Part shown: piece after piece, positions 34,340-45,149 of the stretch
Position numbering within the stretch: position 1 is the stretch's first letter
Layout: each line of letters starts with the position of its first letter
Origin: Boswellia sacra
Taxonomy: Eukaryota > Streptophyta > Magnoliopsida > Sapindales > Burseraceae
Length of the DNA stretch: 64,000 nucleotides
Direction: 5' to 3'
NCBI GenBank assembly: GCA_013180625.2
Contig: SNVD02003448.1
Location: 1 to 64,000 of the forward strand
Position numbers and translations under genes: made by a program
The notes under the pieces: generated by a model
The model's input: the letters and a program-made list of their open reading frames with translations, nothing else
Told to the model about the DNA's origin: nothing
The model's database searches: none

Positions 34340-35640
34340 AAAAAAGGAGAAAAAATAAAGAAAATCTGACGAAGAAAGAACCTAAAGAAGCAGAAGACTG
34401 CCACCAAACTGTTGAATTGGGTCAACCTTGATCGGTCTAGCCTGACCAATGTCTCAGCCAGAATCAAGGGAATAGCTATGAAACCAGGCCCCATCTGAGG
34501 AATAATGGCCACAAGATGTGGATTTCCAAGACCGTACAGTGAGACCAATAAAAATTGTGTGAGAAGGCAAAATTGAAAAAGGCGAAGCCAACCACATGAA
34601 GTCCTATCCATCATGCCATCATTCTGAGCAAAGGCATGATGGAAGATAATATTAGTCTACCACCCAGGGTGTGAATGCTCATGATAGAAATCAGGAAGCC
34701 AAAGAAGTGGGCTAGATCAGATGCTGATGATGTTTGGGTAGTAGGAAGAATGAGGCTCTTAGAACTAGATGAGTGATGACCGAGTATAGTAGTGAATTCC
34801 TCATATACGGGGCAAAGCCATTGCCCATTGAAATGAAAGACATGATCGTAAGGGTCTTAGAAGGTTGTGCAATCCTTTAGGAAAGGAATATTGAGCTTGA
34901 CGTGACGAAGGAACTTTAGATGATAGAGACCGACGGACACGAGTCATTTCCAGTCCTCGCCCTTCAAAGGCCTTAGAAGAGGTTGAAAGATCTGGAGAGA
35001 AGCTTCAAACATGTTGAATGACACGAAAAGGTGTTGAAAAACATGACAAAGGAATCTTGAGAAACAAGGGAAAATGTGTAACGAAGTAGCAAAGATGTAC
35101 AATACTTAAATAGAGCACAAAACAAGCCAAAAAAAGGAAAACTCACAGGAGAGTCGTGTGTCGGCTATCTATCTATCAGCCACATGTTGCATGATAGCCA
35201 ATCAATTATCTGATAGTTGATCAACTATCTGACAGTCGCCCGATGGTCTATTGGTCGGCCAGTGGCTATTAGGGCTAAATAACCCATCGACCCATTTCTC
35301 ACACGATCTTTCGACTTTCGAAACGCGTATCAACGAGCAAAGAGCATCTGACTTCCATATTTTGTCGTTTTATACAGAATTGAATGAATGATGATGTGGA
35401 AATGAATTTGAATAAATTTGGATGTAAACTTAGTATAATACGCAAAATGTATGGAATCAAAAACATAATATTTTCACTAAAGTTTCTGAAAAATGTTTAC
35501 ATATCATGGCAGTCCATACATGGAAGCAAAATGAACAAATCTAATAGAAACCTGTGGTGGCAGTCCCCACTCATCAGCATCATTATCAATGTCAACAGAG
35601 AAAGCAGTGACCTAGACCGAGAGACACTCAACCTCATGTT
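34340..35640. other. Tat element 3' region, middle part
   Basis: Short ORFs only. At 35160-35285 there is a cluster of GGCTATC, CTGATAG, CTGACAG and GATGG words in inverted arrangement, related to text in the element's LTRs. Confidence 0.4.
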
Positions 35641-36472
35641 ATAGATGAGTAACTTCTTGATGACTTTTCTAACCAAGCAAAAGAATCATATAGTTAGAAA
35701 AAGTGTTAAGATAGAAATCATGCACACATGAAGTATAGAGGGGTACTTTACCTGCTACTGATGAGACATCTACAAACATAAATGATAGGAAATTTGAGAA
35801 ATGAACAGTTAAAAGACTTACTAAAGTGGTGTCTTATGGAACAAAAGGAATGAGTATGTTCAAATCCTCAGTGATCACGTGGTTGTAGATCGGCACATTG
35901 TCATCCCACATGTAGACGACATTACTGGGGTAAGCCTGGAGGTCACCAATCATATGATAGATCAAAATAGCCAAGGCAGTTGAAGGAGTTGGAGGAGGAG
36001 GAAGCTGCTAAGCCGCTGTAGAAAAAGAAGTTGACGTGCCAGTGCGTAAAGAGGAGGCTCTCGATCTCTTCCCATGATGGGCAAAAGAATTACCAAAGTG
36101 ACTAGACACCGTCGAAGGATGAAGAGTGCCATCAACAAATCGGTCGGTCTTAGTGTACAACAGAGTGGCTCGAATCCAGTTGATGTAGAAAGTCATAATC
36201 AATGAGAATTTGACCCTATTCAACTGAATCCCAGTCATGTAGTTTGACACCTCTAGCTCCAGAGCCAAATCAGCTGAATCTCTCATTAGAACTGGTGGTG
36301 AAGGAGGAATTATATGGCGTGTTGTGCCGTTGTACCAATCCCACACGTGATCACCCAAATACCACATCATGTTATTCACACAAGGAAGGAGGATGCGGTA
36401 CAAGTTAAAGAGGGAAGCAACCCTCATAGTTGTAGACCAGTTCTTCTCACGGCCTTACCATTCAGAGTGAAT

Positions 36473-36542
36473 CTGTGAAAGAATGAAGAAGCACAGTAAG
36501 ATTCTGATATAAATAAAAATATTGACTGTAATATCTTTTTAC
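36473..36542 (-). other. Intron 2 of the antisense PMD pseudogene
   Basis: 70 bp, AT-rich, GTAAAAAG at the donor and TCTTTCACAG at the acceptor on the minus strand. Removing it joins two PMD-like readings. Confidence 0.7.
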
Positions 36543-36704
36543 CTTATCCTAGGTCATCATATGAATGTAATCATGAAAGAAGTCTAGCTCATGAGACCTC
36601 TGTAGCTTTGCACGACGTGCAGCCCACCTCTTTATCTGAGGGAAGGAAGAATCCTCACAAGCAGGAAGAGGAAATGGTAGAACTCCTAACTTGTACAACC
36701 ATAT

Positions 36705-36780
36705 CTGTCATGGATAGTACAAAATTAGAAATGGAAGTCATACAGACAAAATATTAAAATGTAGAGAAGAAAGAAACTAC
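36705..36780 (-). other. Intron 1 of the antisense PMD pseudogene
   Basis: 76 bp, GAG/GTAGTTTC at the donor and ATGACAG/ATA at the acceptor on the minus strand. The flanks read PLLE and IWLYKL in the same frame, as in PMD family proteins. Confidence 0.75.
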
Positions 36781-37762
36781 CTCAAGAAGTGGAGCAAATC
36801 CAGTGATCCTAGCAATGCCTCAATAGGCTCGATCCAAACCAAAATACAGCTGGCCGAGAATAGCACCACCCCAGTCGAAATCCCTTACTCGATTGAGATC
36901 CTAAAGGGCAGGAAATAAAGTCAAAGTAGTGGTGTTCGATGCATTGGCAAAGAATGCCATATCGAGTAGAAAGATAATGAAGCTGTGAGCATACTGGTCT
37001 ACCTCGACTGAAGAGAGGTTGGATCTTCGTCTCTAATATTCGTATGAGGAAGCATACCGAATGGCCATATTGCTCTTGACCTTGACCTCACAGCCTAAAA
37101 GCTATCAAACCAAATTATGTTGATCCCTTGAGTCTAAAATACATGCGTCAATAGGAATGGCCTCCCTACCACATGGAAGGCTGGTCAAGGTAGTAACGTC
37201 TAAAGGCATGATAGTCATCTCATTGATCGGAAGATGAAAAGTGTGGATCATGTCCATCCATCTATCACAAAAAGTGACTAATGCTCGACGATCAATATAC
37301 CGAGGGGTATACACAGAAGACAAGTGATGAATTCGTAAAAACCGGTATCAGCAATCCTACTCCTACCAGCCTTATTCTCTATCTCTAGAAATCAACTATG
37401 GGCTCCAAAAAATGACCTGCACATCTTGTTCTCATGCTATTCTTAAAGCAAGAAATTGAAGTCTTTACAAGAATACGTGCCTATAAAATTTGAAAAGAAT
37501 ATAAAACTAGGGGATGAAGAAGAGTACATCCATACTGATCGCGTGAGAAGCCATGTCGCAGATAATCAATACCTCTTGGTCTTTCGGAAAACCCTTCAAT
37601 GTCAAGTTCTAGACTAGATTAGTCTTGTTTAAGTTGAGCTAGACTGGATGGCCTGCCATTGGAAAGAGGAAGTCGAGACAAAGATGTGGATGAAAGCCGG
37701 GAGCAAATCGGATGAAAAATGAAGAAGTTATGCATGAAAGAATTTGTAAGAGGATGAGTTGG

Positions 37763-37770
37763 CTTTATAG
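37763..37770 (-). promoter_or_regulatory. Candidate TATA box of the antisense PMD gene
   Basis: The minus strand reads CTATAAAG about 104 bp upstream of the ATG at 37659. A block of GGCCAGCC/GACCATC words lies just further upstream (37785-37860). Confidence 0.5.
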
Positions 37771-37871
37771 AAACCCTTAACCAATGACCGGCATTTAGAT
37801 AGCCAGGTAGCTGTTGACCAACCGTTGGGCGATGGTCAAATAGTTGGCTGGCCATCCCTTTAATAAGGGAC

Positions 37872-38068
37872 AAAACAGTAAAAGAAAGATAGAAGAGAAG
37901 AAGAGAAAAAAATAAAAAAGAGAGAATGAAAAAGAAAAAAAGAAAAAGAAAAGAAAAACAGAAAGAAAGGGAAAAAAGAGAGAAAGAAAAGAAAATGGAA
38001 AAATGCAGAGAAAGACAGAAGAGAGAAGAGAGAGAGATAGAGAGAAAAGGGAAGAGAGAAAAATGAAA
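37872..38068 (+). repeat. Purine-rich (GA) tract
   Basis: About 200 bp almost without pyrimidines on the plus strand (AGAAAGA, GAAAAAGAAAAAG runs). It lies upstream of the antisense PMD gene. Confidence 0.9.
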
Positions 38069-38626
38069 GACTCTGCATCGATCCTAACGCACTGACAGAA
38101 TTGTCAAACGAAACGGTGGCAAGCCCCAGTCATGGTAATAGCTTAGCAATTGATAAGGAAAGACGAGTAACATTAGTCGATAGAATCTTTGACCGAAATC
38201 ACATGGAAGAATTCCTCCAAATACTAAAAAGCAATTCGTTGAGGAACACACCGAACAAGGTAAAAATTAAATTACTTTTACATTAGAAATGTTTGAATGT
38301 TGCAGGAATTTGTAAAAAGAAGGGAAAGATCCCCAGCGAGTCGATGATGAACAACATGAATACAAAATAAAGATCTCTAGAGATTTCCCTAGCAGACTAG
38401 AAGAAATCAAGAATAGAGGCAAAAATACTCGAAAGAAGGGCATGAAATCCAATGAGGACAAAGACTTGGAGAAGCATGACAACACTTAGAAGAGGGGCAT
38501 GAAACCCAACGAATGCAAAATTTGAAGAGATCAAAGAAAAATAAAGAATACATAGCCGAAGGCACGAAGAATAAGAAGGTGAATGGTAGAAGTTTTCCCA
38601 TTATGTATGCATTAGAAGGAAACCGT

Positions 38627-38936
38627 AAGAAGTAGGCGCACTTAAGAGTGTTTTAAAGCCCTTAAAATAAACACAAGCCCTAAGAAGAGGCGCATTAAAG
38701 AGTGTTAAAAACCCTAAGAAGTAGGTGCACTTAAGAGTATTTTAAGCCCTTAGAATAGGTACAAGCCTTAAGAAGAGGCACACTGAAGAGTGTTAAAAAC
38801 CCTAAGAAGTAGTGCACTTAGAAGTATTTTAAGCCTTTCGAATAGGCGCATTGAAGAGTGTTACCGAACCCTAAGAAGTAGGTGCACTGAAGAGTATTAG
38901 AAACCCTAAGAAGTAGATGCACTGAAGAATGTTTTA
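38627..38936 (+). repeat. Imperfect tandem repeat in the Tat 3' untranslated region
   Basis: About seven units of 34-69 bp begin AAGAAGTAGGTGCACT or AAGAAGAGGCGCA and contain GAAGAGTGTT and AAACCCT. Long and short units alternate at first. Tandem repeats in this position are known for Tat/Ogre elements. Confidence 0.85.
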
Positions 38937-39060
38937 TTGTAGCATCATAAGGATGCTTTCTGGCCCTTAAACGGGCACATCCACCCTTAAAAAGGCATAT
39001 TGGCCCATAAACGGGCATGCCGCCCTTAGACAGGCACAATGGACACACTTTTTGTAAGAG
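38937..39060 (+). repeat. Short GGGCAT repeats
   Basis: Four diverged copies of a 25-30-bp unit with GGCCC(T/A)TAAACGGGCA(C/T) lie just after the longer tandem array. Confidence 0.6.
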
Positions 39061-39194
39061 CAAAAGAAGATGGTGATAAAGTCTGAAAGAAGGAGGACGA
39101 AGGCAAAGATGCTGAGATGAAAAAAGGAAAGACGAAGTAAGAGTACTCTGTCAACTTTTGTGTCTCACAAACCTCTCCAAAATAGGGAGTAAGC

Positions 39195-41187
39195 TATAGA
39201 CACCGAGTTTTTAAGGCTTGACGAAGGAATGAGGATGGATGTCAAGCAAAGAGAAATGACCAAAATGCCCTCGAGGGCTAAGAAGAGAAGGGTGAGAAGG
39301 AGTTAGTGAAGAGTATCAAAAATTGACATATGAATTTGAAAAATCACGAAAACTAATCTAGGAGGAATCCGTTGATGAGTCATATACCGTTGCGAAGCTA
39401 CGGGTGTCTATTTTTCATAGAAATTTATAGATCATAAATCAGAGTTGAATCCAAGAAGTTATGTATGATCGAAGGAGGAAAGGTCTAAAGGGATTGCATT
39501 GAAGGATGGCAAAAAAAGAAAGGGCCGAAGAGATATTGACCGGCCGGCCATCAAACAGCCGCCCGACTATCCAGGATAGCTGCCTAGCCATCTGACAACT
39601 GCCTGACTATTGGATGATGGCTGGTGGGCTGTTAGATAGCTGCCCGATCATTTGGAGATGGCCAGCCAACCCTTCTTGTTGAATTTGCGGTAATTAGCAT
39701 TAAGAACCTTCCTATTTTGTTTTGTTTCTTCCTTTTTCTTCTTCACCCCTCGCCTATATAAACCCCCCTCTTCTCACTTTGCAATTCACACCGATTGTCG
39801 AATACAATCATCCCTTCTCCCTTTTGAAGACATGCCCGAGAATTTAAGAAGTCTTTTCCAATATCAATATTTTCAGGCATTCTATTGCTACAAACCCGGA
39901 AAGGGTACGTCTTGATAGCAGAATTCACTCCTCTCTCCCATTTTCTCTTTATTTTTCTTGCCTAGAAGAAGTATTTTAGGGTTTATTTTTATGCTTAGGA
40001 GCATGCTAGGGTTATTATGAATTGTTCTAACCCTATTTGTTTTGCAAGATAGATAAGCGTGCCGAGGTAAGTCTGCAATCTCTTCTTTTATTAGAATCAT
40101 GCTTAAGAGTTTACTTTCTTCACGAATGCTTAGAAACATGCCTAGGAATATATACTTAGAATCATGCTTCAGAGCACATAATTAAAATCATGCTAGAAAA
40201 ACTTATTTGCTTTGATGAATGCTAGGAAATAGCATAGAATAGGTAAGAATTACCGTTTTGGCCTTGAATTGCTTGTTTGATGATGTTGATTGCTTGAATT
40301 AGGCTAGACTATGCCATGATTACCATGTTTAGGCTAGAATATGCCATAAATGACATGTCAGGCTAGAAATGCCATGATAATTGATGTGAATTATGCTAGA
40401 ATAAACAATAGGTAGAATTGTCATGATATAATTTAGGCTAGAATGCCATGATATTAGGTTATGGTTTTATTTGATTTATAATTTATTTGTTTATGTATGA
40501 ATGTTTGAATATTAAAAAGTGTAATTGTATGATAACATCAAGTGATGGTGGACTCACATTAAAGGTGAGGGACCATCACTAAGAATGAATACCTTAGTAA
40601 ACTATGTTTAAATGGACATGTAAAAAGCTTAATAAATGTTGAATAGACTCATATATGATGGTGAGGAATTCATCATCTATTGAGTCTCAAATGTATATGA
40701 GTGTGTGGAATATTTTTATTGTTTAATAACATTTGTTGTAATCCTCTTCCCTTCACCCATGTATGACGGAAATGTAATCTATTCTTCTCTCTCTTTCTTT
40801 GTATGAATATACAATTGTTTTTTATTGAGTACTAATCACCTCGCATGTCTAATGAAGATAAACATGGAATCATGTGCACAAAATGAATAATCTAAATGGA
40901 CTAAGTAACAATACGAGTTATCTTCATTTGGTATTTCCCAAGTAGAGGTTGGATTTACATCCAAGTGAGTCAAAAGACTCGTACCTAACTTGCCAAACCC
41001 ATCTCTGAAGGGATGAGGGTAGTTTAGGTCCTGAAGTAAGGGATCGGATTGCCCCCATTCATTCACAATTGAATAATTGGATGGAAACTCCTTTCTCCAA
41101 ATGTGCCCATAGGTCGTTTGTGTTCCTTTATGTCTCAAAAGAGGCTTTGACACAATGTCGTGGGCACAAACACTCTGGCAGGATGAA
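39195..41187 (+). repeat. 3' LTR of Tat element
   Basis: It aligns along its whole length with 24382-26379. It starts TATAGACACC (TG changed to TA) after the purine-rich AAAATAGGGAGTAAGC and ends GGCAGGATGAA before the target duplication, lacking about 12 bases of the 5' copy. A good TATA box (CTATATAAACCC) is at about 39749-39760, and the splice-donor-like GTAAGT recurs near 40065. Confidence 0.88.
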
Positions 41188-41192
41188 AGCTA
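41188..41192 (+). repeat. Target-site duplication of Tat element, right copy
   Basis: AGCTA, matching 24376-24380. Confidence 0.8.
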
Positions 41193-41209
41193 AACTTTTT
41201 CTCCGCTCT

Positions 41210-42480
41210 TAAAGCTCATCAAGAAGGATGGTGGTTGTGTTGTTGTCAAAGTCACCATCTATGTAAAGTTTTAATCTCTGCTCATTAACTTTAAATGTCT
41301 TTTTCTCTAGATGACTTGTTTCAATAGCTCCATACAAAAACACTTGCACGACTGTGAAAGGACCTGACCATCTTTACTTAAGTTTTCCTAGAAATAATCT
41401 CAACCTTGAGTTGTATAGAAGCACTTGTTGGCCAGGTGAGAATTCGTTTTGAATGATGTGCTTTTCATGCTAGGCCTTAGTACATTCCTTATAAATCTTG
41501 GCATTCCTATAAGCTTCATTATAGAACTCATCAATCTCATTCAATTGTAGTAATCTTTCCTCTCTTACCTTTTTCGAATCTATATTCAATGTCTTCATGG
41601 CCTAATATGCTCGGTGCTGCAATTTAACCGATAGATGACATGCTTTTCCATAAACTAACCTATAAGGAGACATTCCCATAGGTGTTTTAAAAGTTGTCCT
41701 ATAAGCCCATAAAGCATCATCGAATTTTCTGGCCCAATCCTTACGTGAATTTACCACGGCCTTCTCAAGAATCAACTTTATCTTTCTCTTTGAAATTTCA
41801 GCTTGCCCATTTGTCTGAGGATGATAAGCAAAGTCCTTCCTATGGTTAACACTACATTTGGCTAATAGTGCTTCAAATTACTTGTTGCAAAAATGCCTGC
41901 CTTCATCACTAATGATTGCCCTTGGAGTAACAAACCATGTAAAGATATTCTTCGTTAGAAATTGAGCACCACCTTACCATCATTGGTTTGAGTGGCAATT
42001 GCTTCACCCATTTGAAAACATAATCGACAGCAAGAAGGATGTATTTGTTGTTGAAGGAAGATGAAAATGGGCCAATGAAATTGATTTCCCAAACATCAAA
42101 CAACTCGACCTTTAGGATGCTTCTTAATGGCATTACATTTCTTTTATAGATTATTCCTGTTCTTTGGCACCTGTCAAAATTAGCAACAAATTTGTGAGAG
42201 TTTTTAAATAAATTGGGCCAATAAAAACCTAATTGAAGAACTTTAGTAGTTGTTCGTTATCCTCAAAAGTGGCCACCACACTCAAGTGTATGATAATGCC
42301 TCAATATGTTTTCCATCTCCACATCTAGAACACATATCTTGATCACTTGATCTACGCAATACCTATAAAGAATCGACTCCTCCAAATAGTAATGCTTGAC
42401 ATCGGAGAAGAACTTCTTCCTTTGTTGATATAAAAGATCCGAAGGGATGATTTTTGTTACAAGAATGTTAACAAAATCTG
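41210..42480 (-). pseudogene. Athila integrase pseudogene
   Basis: The minus-strand reading shows the zinc-binding N-terminus (HYHTLECGGHF, GFYWPNLFKNSHKFV), then the core: VWEINFIGPF and ILLAVDYVFKWV (42090-42010), AIISDEGRHF near 41905, and [17 protein letters not shown] near 41825-41775, so D, D and E are all readable. [20 protein letters not shown] and a C-terminal LFLGKLK...WSGPF follow, and the frame stops at 41212-41210 after LLDEL. A frameshift near 42000 and several stops break it. The Tat element lies 18 bp past the stop. Confidence 0.88.
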
Positions 42481-43130
42481 CATACTATGGAAGAATACGG
42501 TTAGATGACAAAGCAAAAAGTTGTTTACCAGAAAAGTTATGATCAATGGGAGATTAGTTCAACTCTAATCCTTCTAGTATTTCAAACCTGGATAGATGAT
42601 TAGCTACCAGATTTTTGGTGCCCTTTTTATCTCTAATCTCCAAATCAAATGCTTGAAGGAGTAGGACATAACGAATGAGTCTTGGTTTAACATCCTTTTT
42701 GGTCATAAGATACTTAATCATAGAATGATCAGTATAAACAATTGCCTTATTACTAATAAGGTATGAATAAAATTTATAAAAAGTAAACACAATAGCAAGC
42801 AGTTATTTTTCAGTGGTGACATAATTGAGTTGAGCATCATTAAGGGTCCTACTAGAATAATAAATAGTATAAAGTAACTTGTTCTTCTGTCTCCCTAAAA
42901 TGACTCCCACTACGTAATCACTTGCAACACACATCAATTCAAGTGATAGTTCCCAATCTGGTGCTGCAACAATTGGTGCTAATATAAGCTTTTGCTTCAA
43001 GGTTGTAAAGGCTTGTATACAATCTGCATAAAAAACAAAAAGGTTATTCTACACAAGTAAATTATAAAAAGGTTTTGAAATTTTGGAAACATCTTTGATA
43101 AACCTCCTGTACAAACTTGCATGGCCAAGG
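42481..43130 (-). pseudogene. Athila RNase H pseudogene
   Basis: Reads LPTSVKGVHNFLGHASLYRR (RT thumb), then ELMCVASDYVVGVILGRQ, LLYTIYYSSRTLNDAQLNY and TTEK (43000-42803), then [20 protein letters not shown] and [20 protein letters not shown] (42790-42560), with [12 protein letters not shown] at the end. This is the usual gypsy RNase H order. One stop separates the two open parts. Confidence 0.88.
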
Positions 43131-44370
43131 AAATTGTGTACACCCTTCACTGATGTTGGCAGTGGTAACTTTTCTATAGTCTCAATCATGGCACGATTAA
43201 CTTCAATACCTATAGCAAAAATCCTATGACCTAGAATAATCCCTTATGTAACCATGGTACTTTTCCCAATTAAGCACTAAGTTTTTTCACACCTCATCAA
43301 AACTAACCTTAAATTTTCCAAGTATTGATCAAAAGTTTTTCCAAAAACAAAAAAAAATTAGCCATGAAAATCTCGATGCTTCTTTCTACCATGTCTAAGA
43401 AAATAGCCATCATGCACTTTTGAAACGTGGCTGGGGCATTGCAGAGTCCAAAAGGCATCCTCTTAAAGGTAAAAGTATCGTAGGGATAGGTAAATGCTGT
43501 CTGCTCCTAATCTTCTGGAGCAATAGCAATCTAATTGTAACCAGTATACCCATCCAAAAAGCAATAATACTCATGTCCAGCCAAACAATCAAACATATGA
43601 TCAATGAAAGGTAAAGGGAAATGGCCTTTCCTAGTGGCTTTGTTCAACTTTCTATAGTCAATGCAAATACGCCACCCAGTGACAGTCCCAGTAGGGATCA
43701 ACTCATTGTTCTCAATTTTCACAACTATCATTTCTCCCTTCTTTGGTATCACTTGAACTAGACTTACCAATGAGATATCTGAAATTGGGTAAATAACTCC
43801 TGTATTGAGCCATTTAAAAACTTCAGCTCGAACTACCTTCTTCATGCTTGGATTCAGTCTCCTTTGCGCATCCATTGTTGGTTTGCTACCATCTTCCAAT
43901 AAGATGCCATGCATGCACATGGAGGGACCAATCCCTTTGATATCAGATAATGTCCACCCTATGGTTGTTTTATGCTCCCTAAGCACTCTCAACAACTTCT
44001 CTTCCTCCACACTAGACAACTTAGATGAGATAATCACGGGAAGTGTGGATGACTCCCCTAGGTATGCATATCTAAGATGACTGGGTAACTTTTCAAGCTC
44101 AAGGATTGGTGGTTTTTTAATGGATGGTAATGGTCGTGTAGGTCCTTGACCTAAAGATTCACAATATTTTCTATTGTTAGGCCCAAAAGACTCCATCCAA
44201 TTCACATATTCCCTCACCTCACAATTATCAAAATCATCACATAATTGAGAGTTTACCAAGCTAAGTTCTAAAGCATCCAAAAGTAAATTTCTATGTTCTA
44301 ACACTATATTATCTATATCATCAATGCGAAAATAATTCTCACTTTCATTAGGATATTTCATTGGACACAC
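43131..44370 (-). pseudogene. Athila reverse transcriptase pseudogene
   Basis: A 279-codon open part (44370-43531) covers the linker and N-terminal RT: LPSHLRYAYLGES, LREHKTTIGWTLSDIKGIGP, AQRRLNPSMKKVVRAEV, VIYPISD, VQVIPKKGE, GWRICIDYRKLNKATRKG, FPLPFIDHMFDCLAG and YYCFLDGYTGYN. After the stop come RMPFGLCNAPATFQKCM and, at about 43358-43375, IFMANFF. There the lineage has F-M-D-D, so both catalytic Asp residues are replaced (Ala-Asn). The sequence is clearly Athila-lineage RT and cannot be active. Confidence 0.93.
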
Positions 44371-44398
44371 AATGTTAATTCACCCTTTTGGACATCAG

Positions 44399-45000
44399 TT
44401 AAAGCTCTCCTAGCCGCAAAGAATGATCACCCAAGTATGATAGGAATCTCGATATCCTCTTCCATATGAAGAACATAAAGTCAGCTGGGAAGATAAATTT
44501 GTCCACCCTAACTAGAACATCTTTAATAACTCCTCGTGGGTATTTGATGGAACGGTCAGCCAACTCTAGTGAGACTATTGTAGGCTTTGCTTCACCCAAT
44601 CCAAGTTCCTAAAATAAGACAATGACATTAAATTTATATTTGCACCAAAATCACACAAAGATTTTTCAAATGTAGAGTTACTAATAGAACAAGGAATAGA
44701 AAAAACTCCCTAGATCTTTTAATTTTTGGGGTAACTTCCTCTACAAGATTGCATTGCACTCCTCAGTAAGTGCGACTATCCCATAGTCTTCCAATTTCCT
44801 TCTTTGATAGTATGTTGTTCTTGAATTTGACATAGCTCAGCATTTGCTCCAAGGCTTCAGCAAATGGAATATTGATGTGCAATTTCTTGAAAATTTCTAA
44901 AAACTTGGATAACTGCTTGTCTAGCTTGTTCTTTTGGAGGCATCGAGGAAATAGGCCTTTAGGTGCTGGCTCTTTAGTGGTTTTTGCTTGAGCTAGGTAT
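44399..45000 (-). pseudogene. Athila protease pseudogene
   Basis: The minus-strand readings CDFGANINLMS near 44650 and GEAKPTIVSLELADRSIKYP (44599-44530), with GVIKDVLVRVDKFIFPADF and a degenerate I-L-G-x-P-F end, match the Athila protease region. The active-site segment reads D-F-G-A where D-L-G-A is usual. Frame changes are present at 44620 and 44480. Confidence 0.8.
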
Positions 45001-45149
45001 GTTATCTACCTTTTCTGATGGAGGTGTAGAGGTTGCAACTAGATCGTCTTCCTTAATCTCTGTTGGCTCTTTAATTCTCACCAGTGTTTCTAACTCTTTT
45101 CTACTTCTCAAAGTGATAGCCTTGCAATGTTCTTTAGGATTCACCTCAG

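Larger units (their letters stand above)
35640..37659 (-). pseudogene. Antisense plant mobile domain (PMD) gene, intron-containing, broken
   Basis: On the strand opposite to gag-pol, a PMD-type protein (aminotransferase-like/MAIN-related family) can be read. ATG at 37659-37657 starts MAGHPV, then LTLKGFPKDQEVL; after a frame change come YTPRYIDRRALVTFCDRW and HTFHLPINEMTIMPLDVTTL (37323-37170), the family signature; then VDQYAHSFIIFLLDMAFFA, LNRVRDFDWGGAILGQLYFG and ITGFAPLLE (to 36781). A clean intron (36705-36780) leads to IWLYKLGVLPFPLPACE; a second (36473-36542) leads to FNLYRILLPCVNNMMWYLGD (36427-36008). Stops are scattered throughout. Antisense extra ORFs are known in Tat elements. The function of PMD proteins in elements is unclear. 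Confidence 0.82.
24381..41187 (+). mobile_element. Tat/Ogre-clade Ty3-gypsy retrotransposon, 16.8 kb, inserted in Athila
   Basis: Complete in layout: 5' LTR about 24382-26379, primer-binding site 26381-26398, gag, protease, RT, RNase H, a second archaeal-type RNase H, integrase to 33313, a 5.9-kb 3' region with an antisense PMD pseudogene and tandem repeats, and 3' LTR 39195-41187. Two RNase H domains and the primer site TGGTGACTCCACTAGGGA are marks of the Tat/Ogre clade. Every coding domain has in-frame stops. The 3' LTR starts TA instead of TG and lacks about the last 12 bases of the 5' LTR. Confidence 0.92.

Noticed and set aside
35770..35821. A third intron of the antisense PMD gene
   Set aside because: GTAAGT and TTTGTAG flank only 52 bp, which is short for a plant intron, and the exon that would follow is under 20 bp; left out of the gene model.
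37860..38078. Minus-strand ORF rich in Phe, Ser and Leu
   Set aside because: It results from the purine tract read on the other strand.
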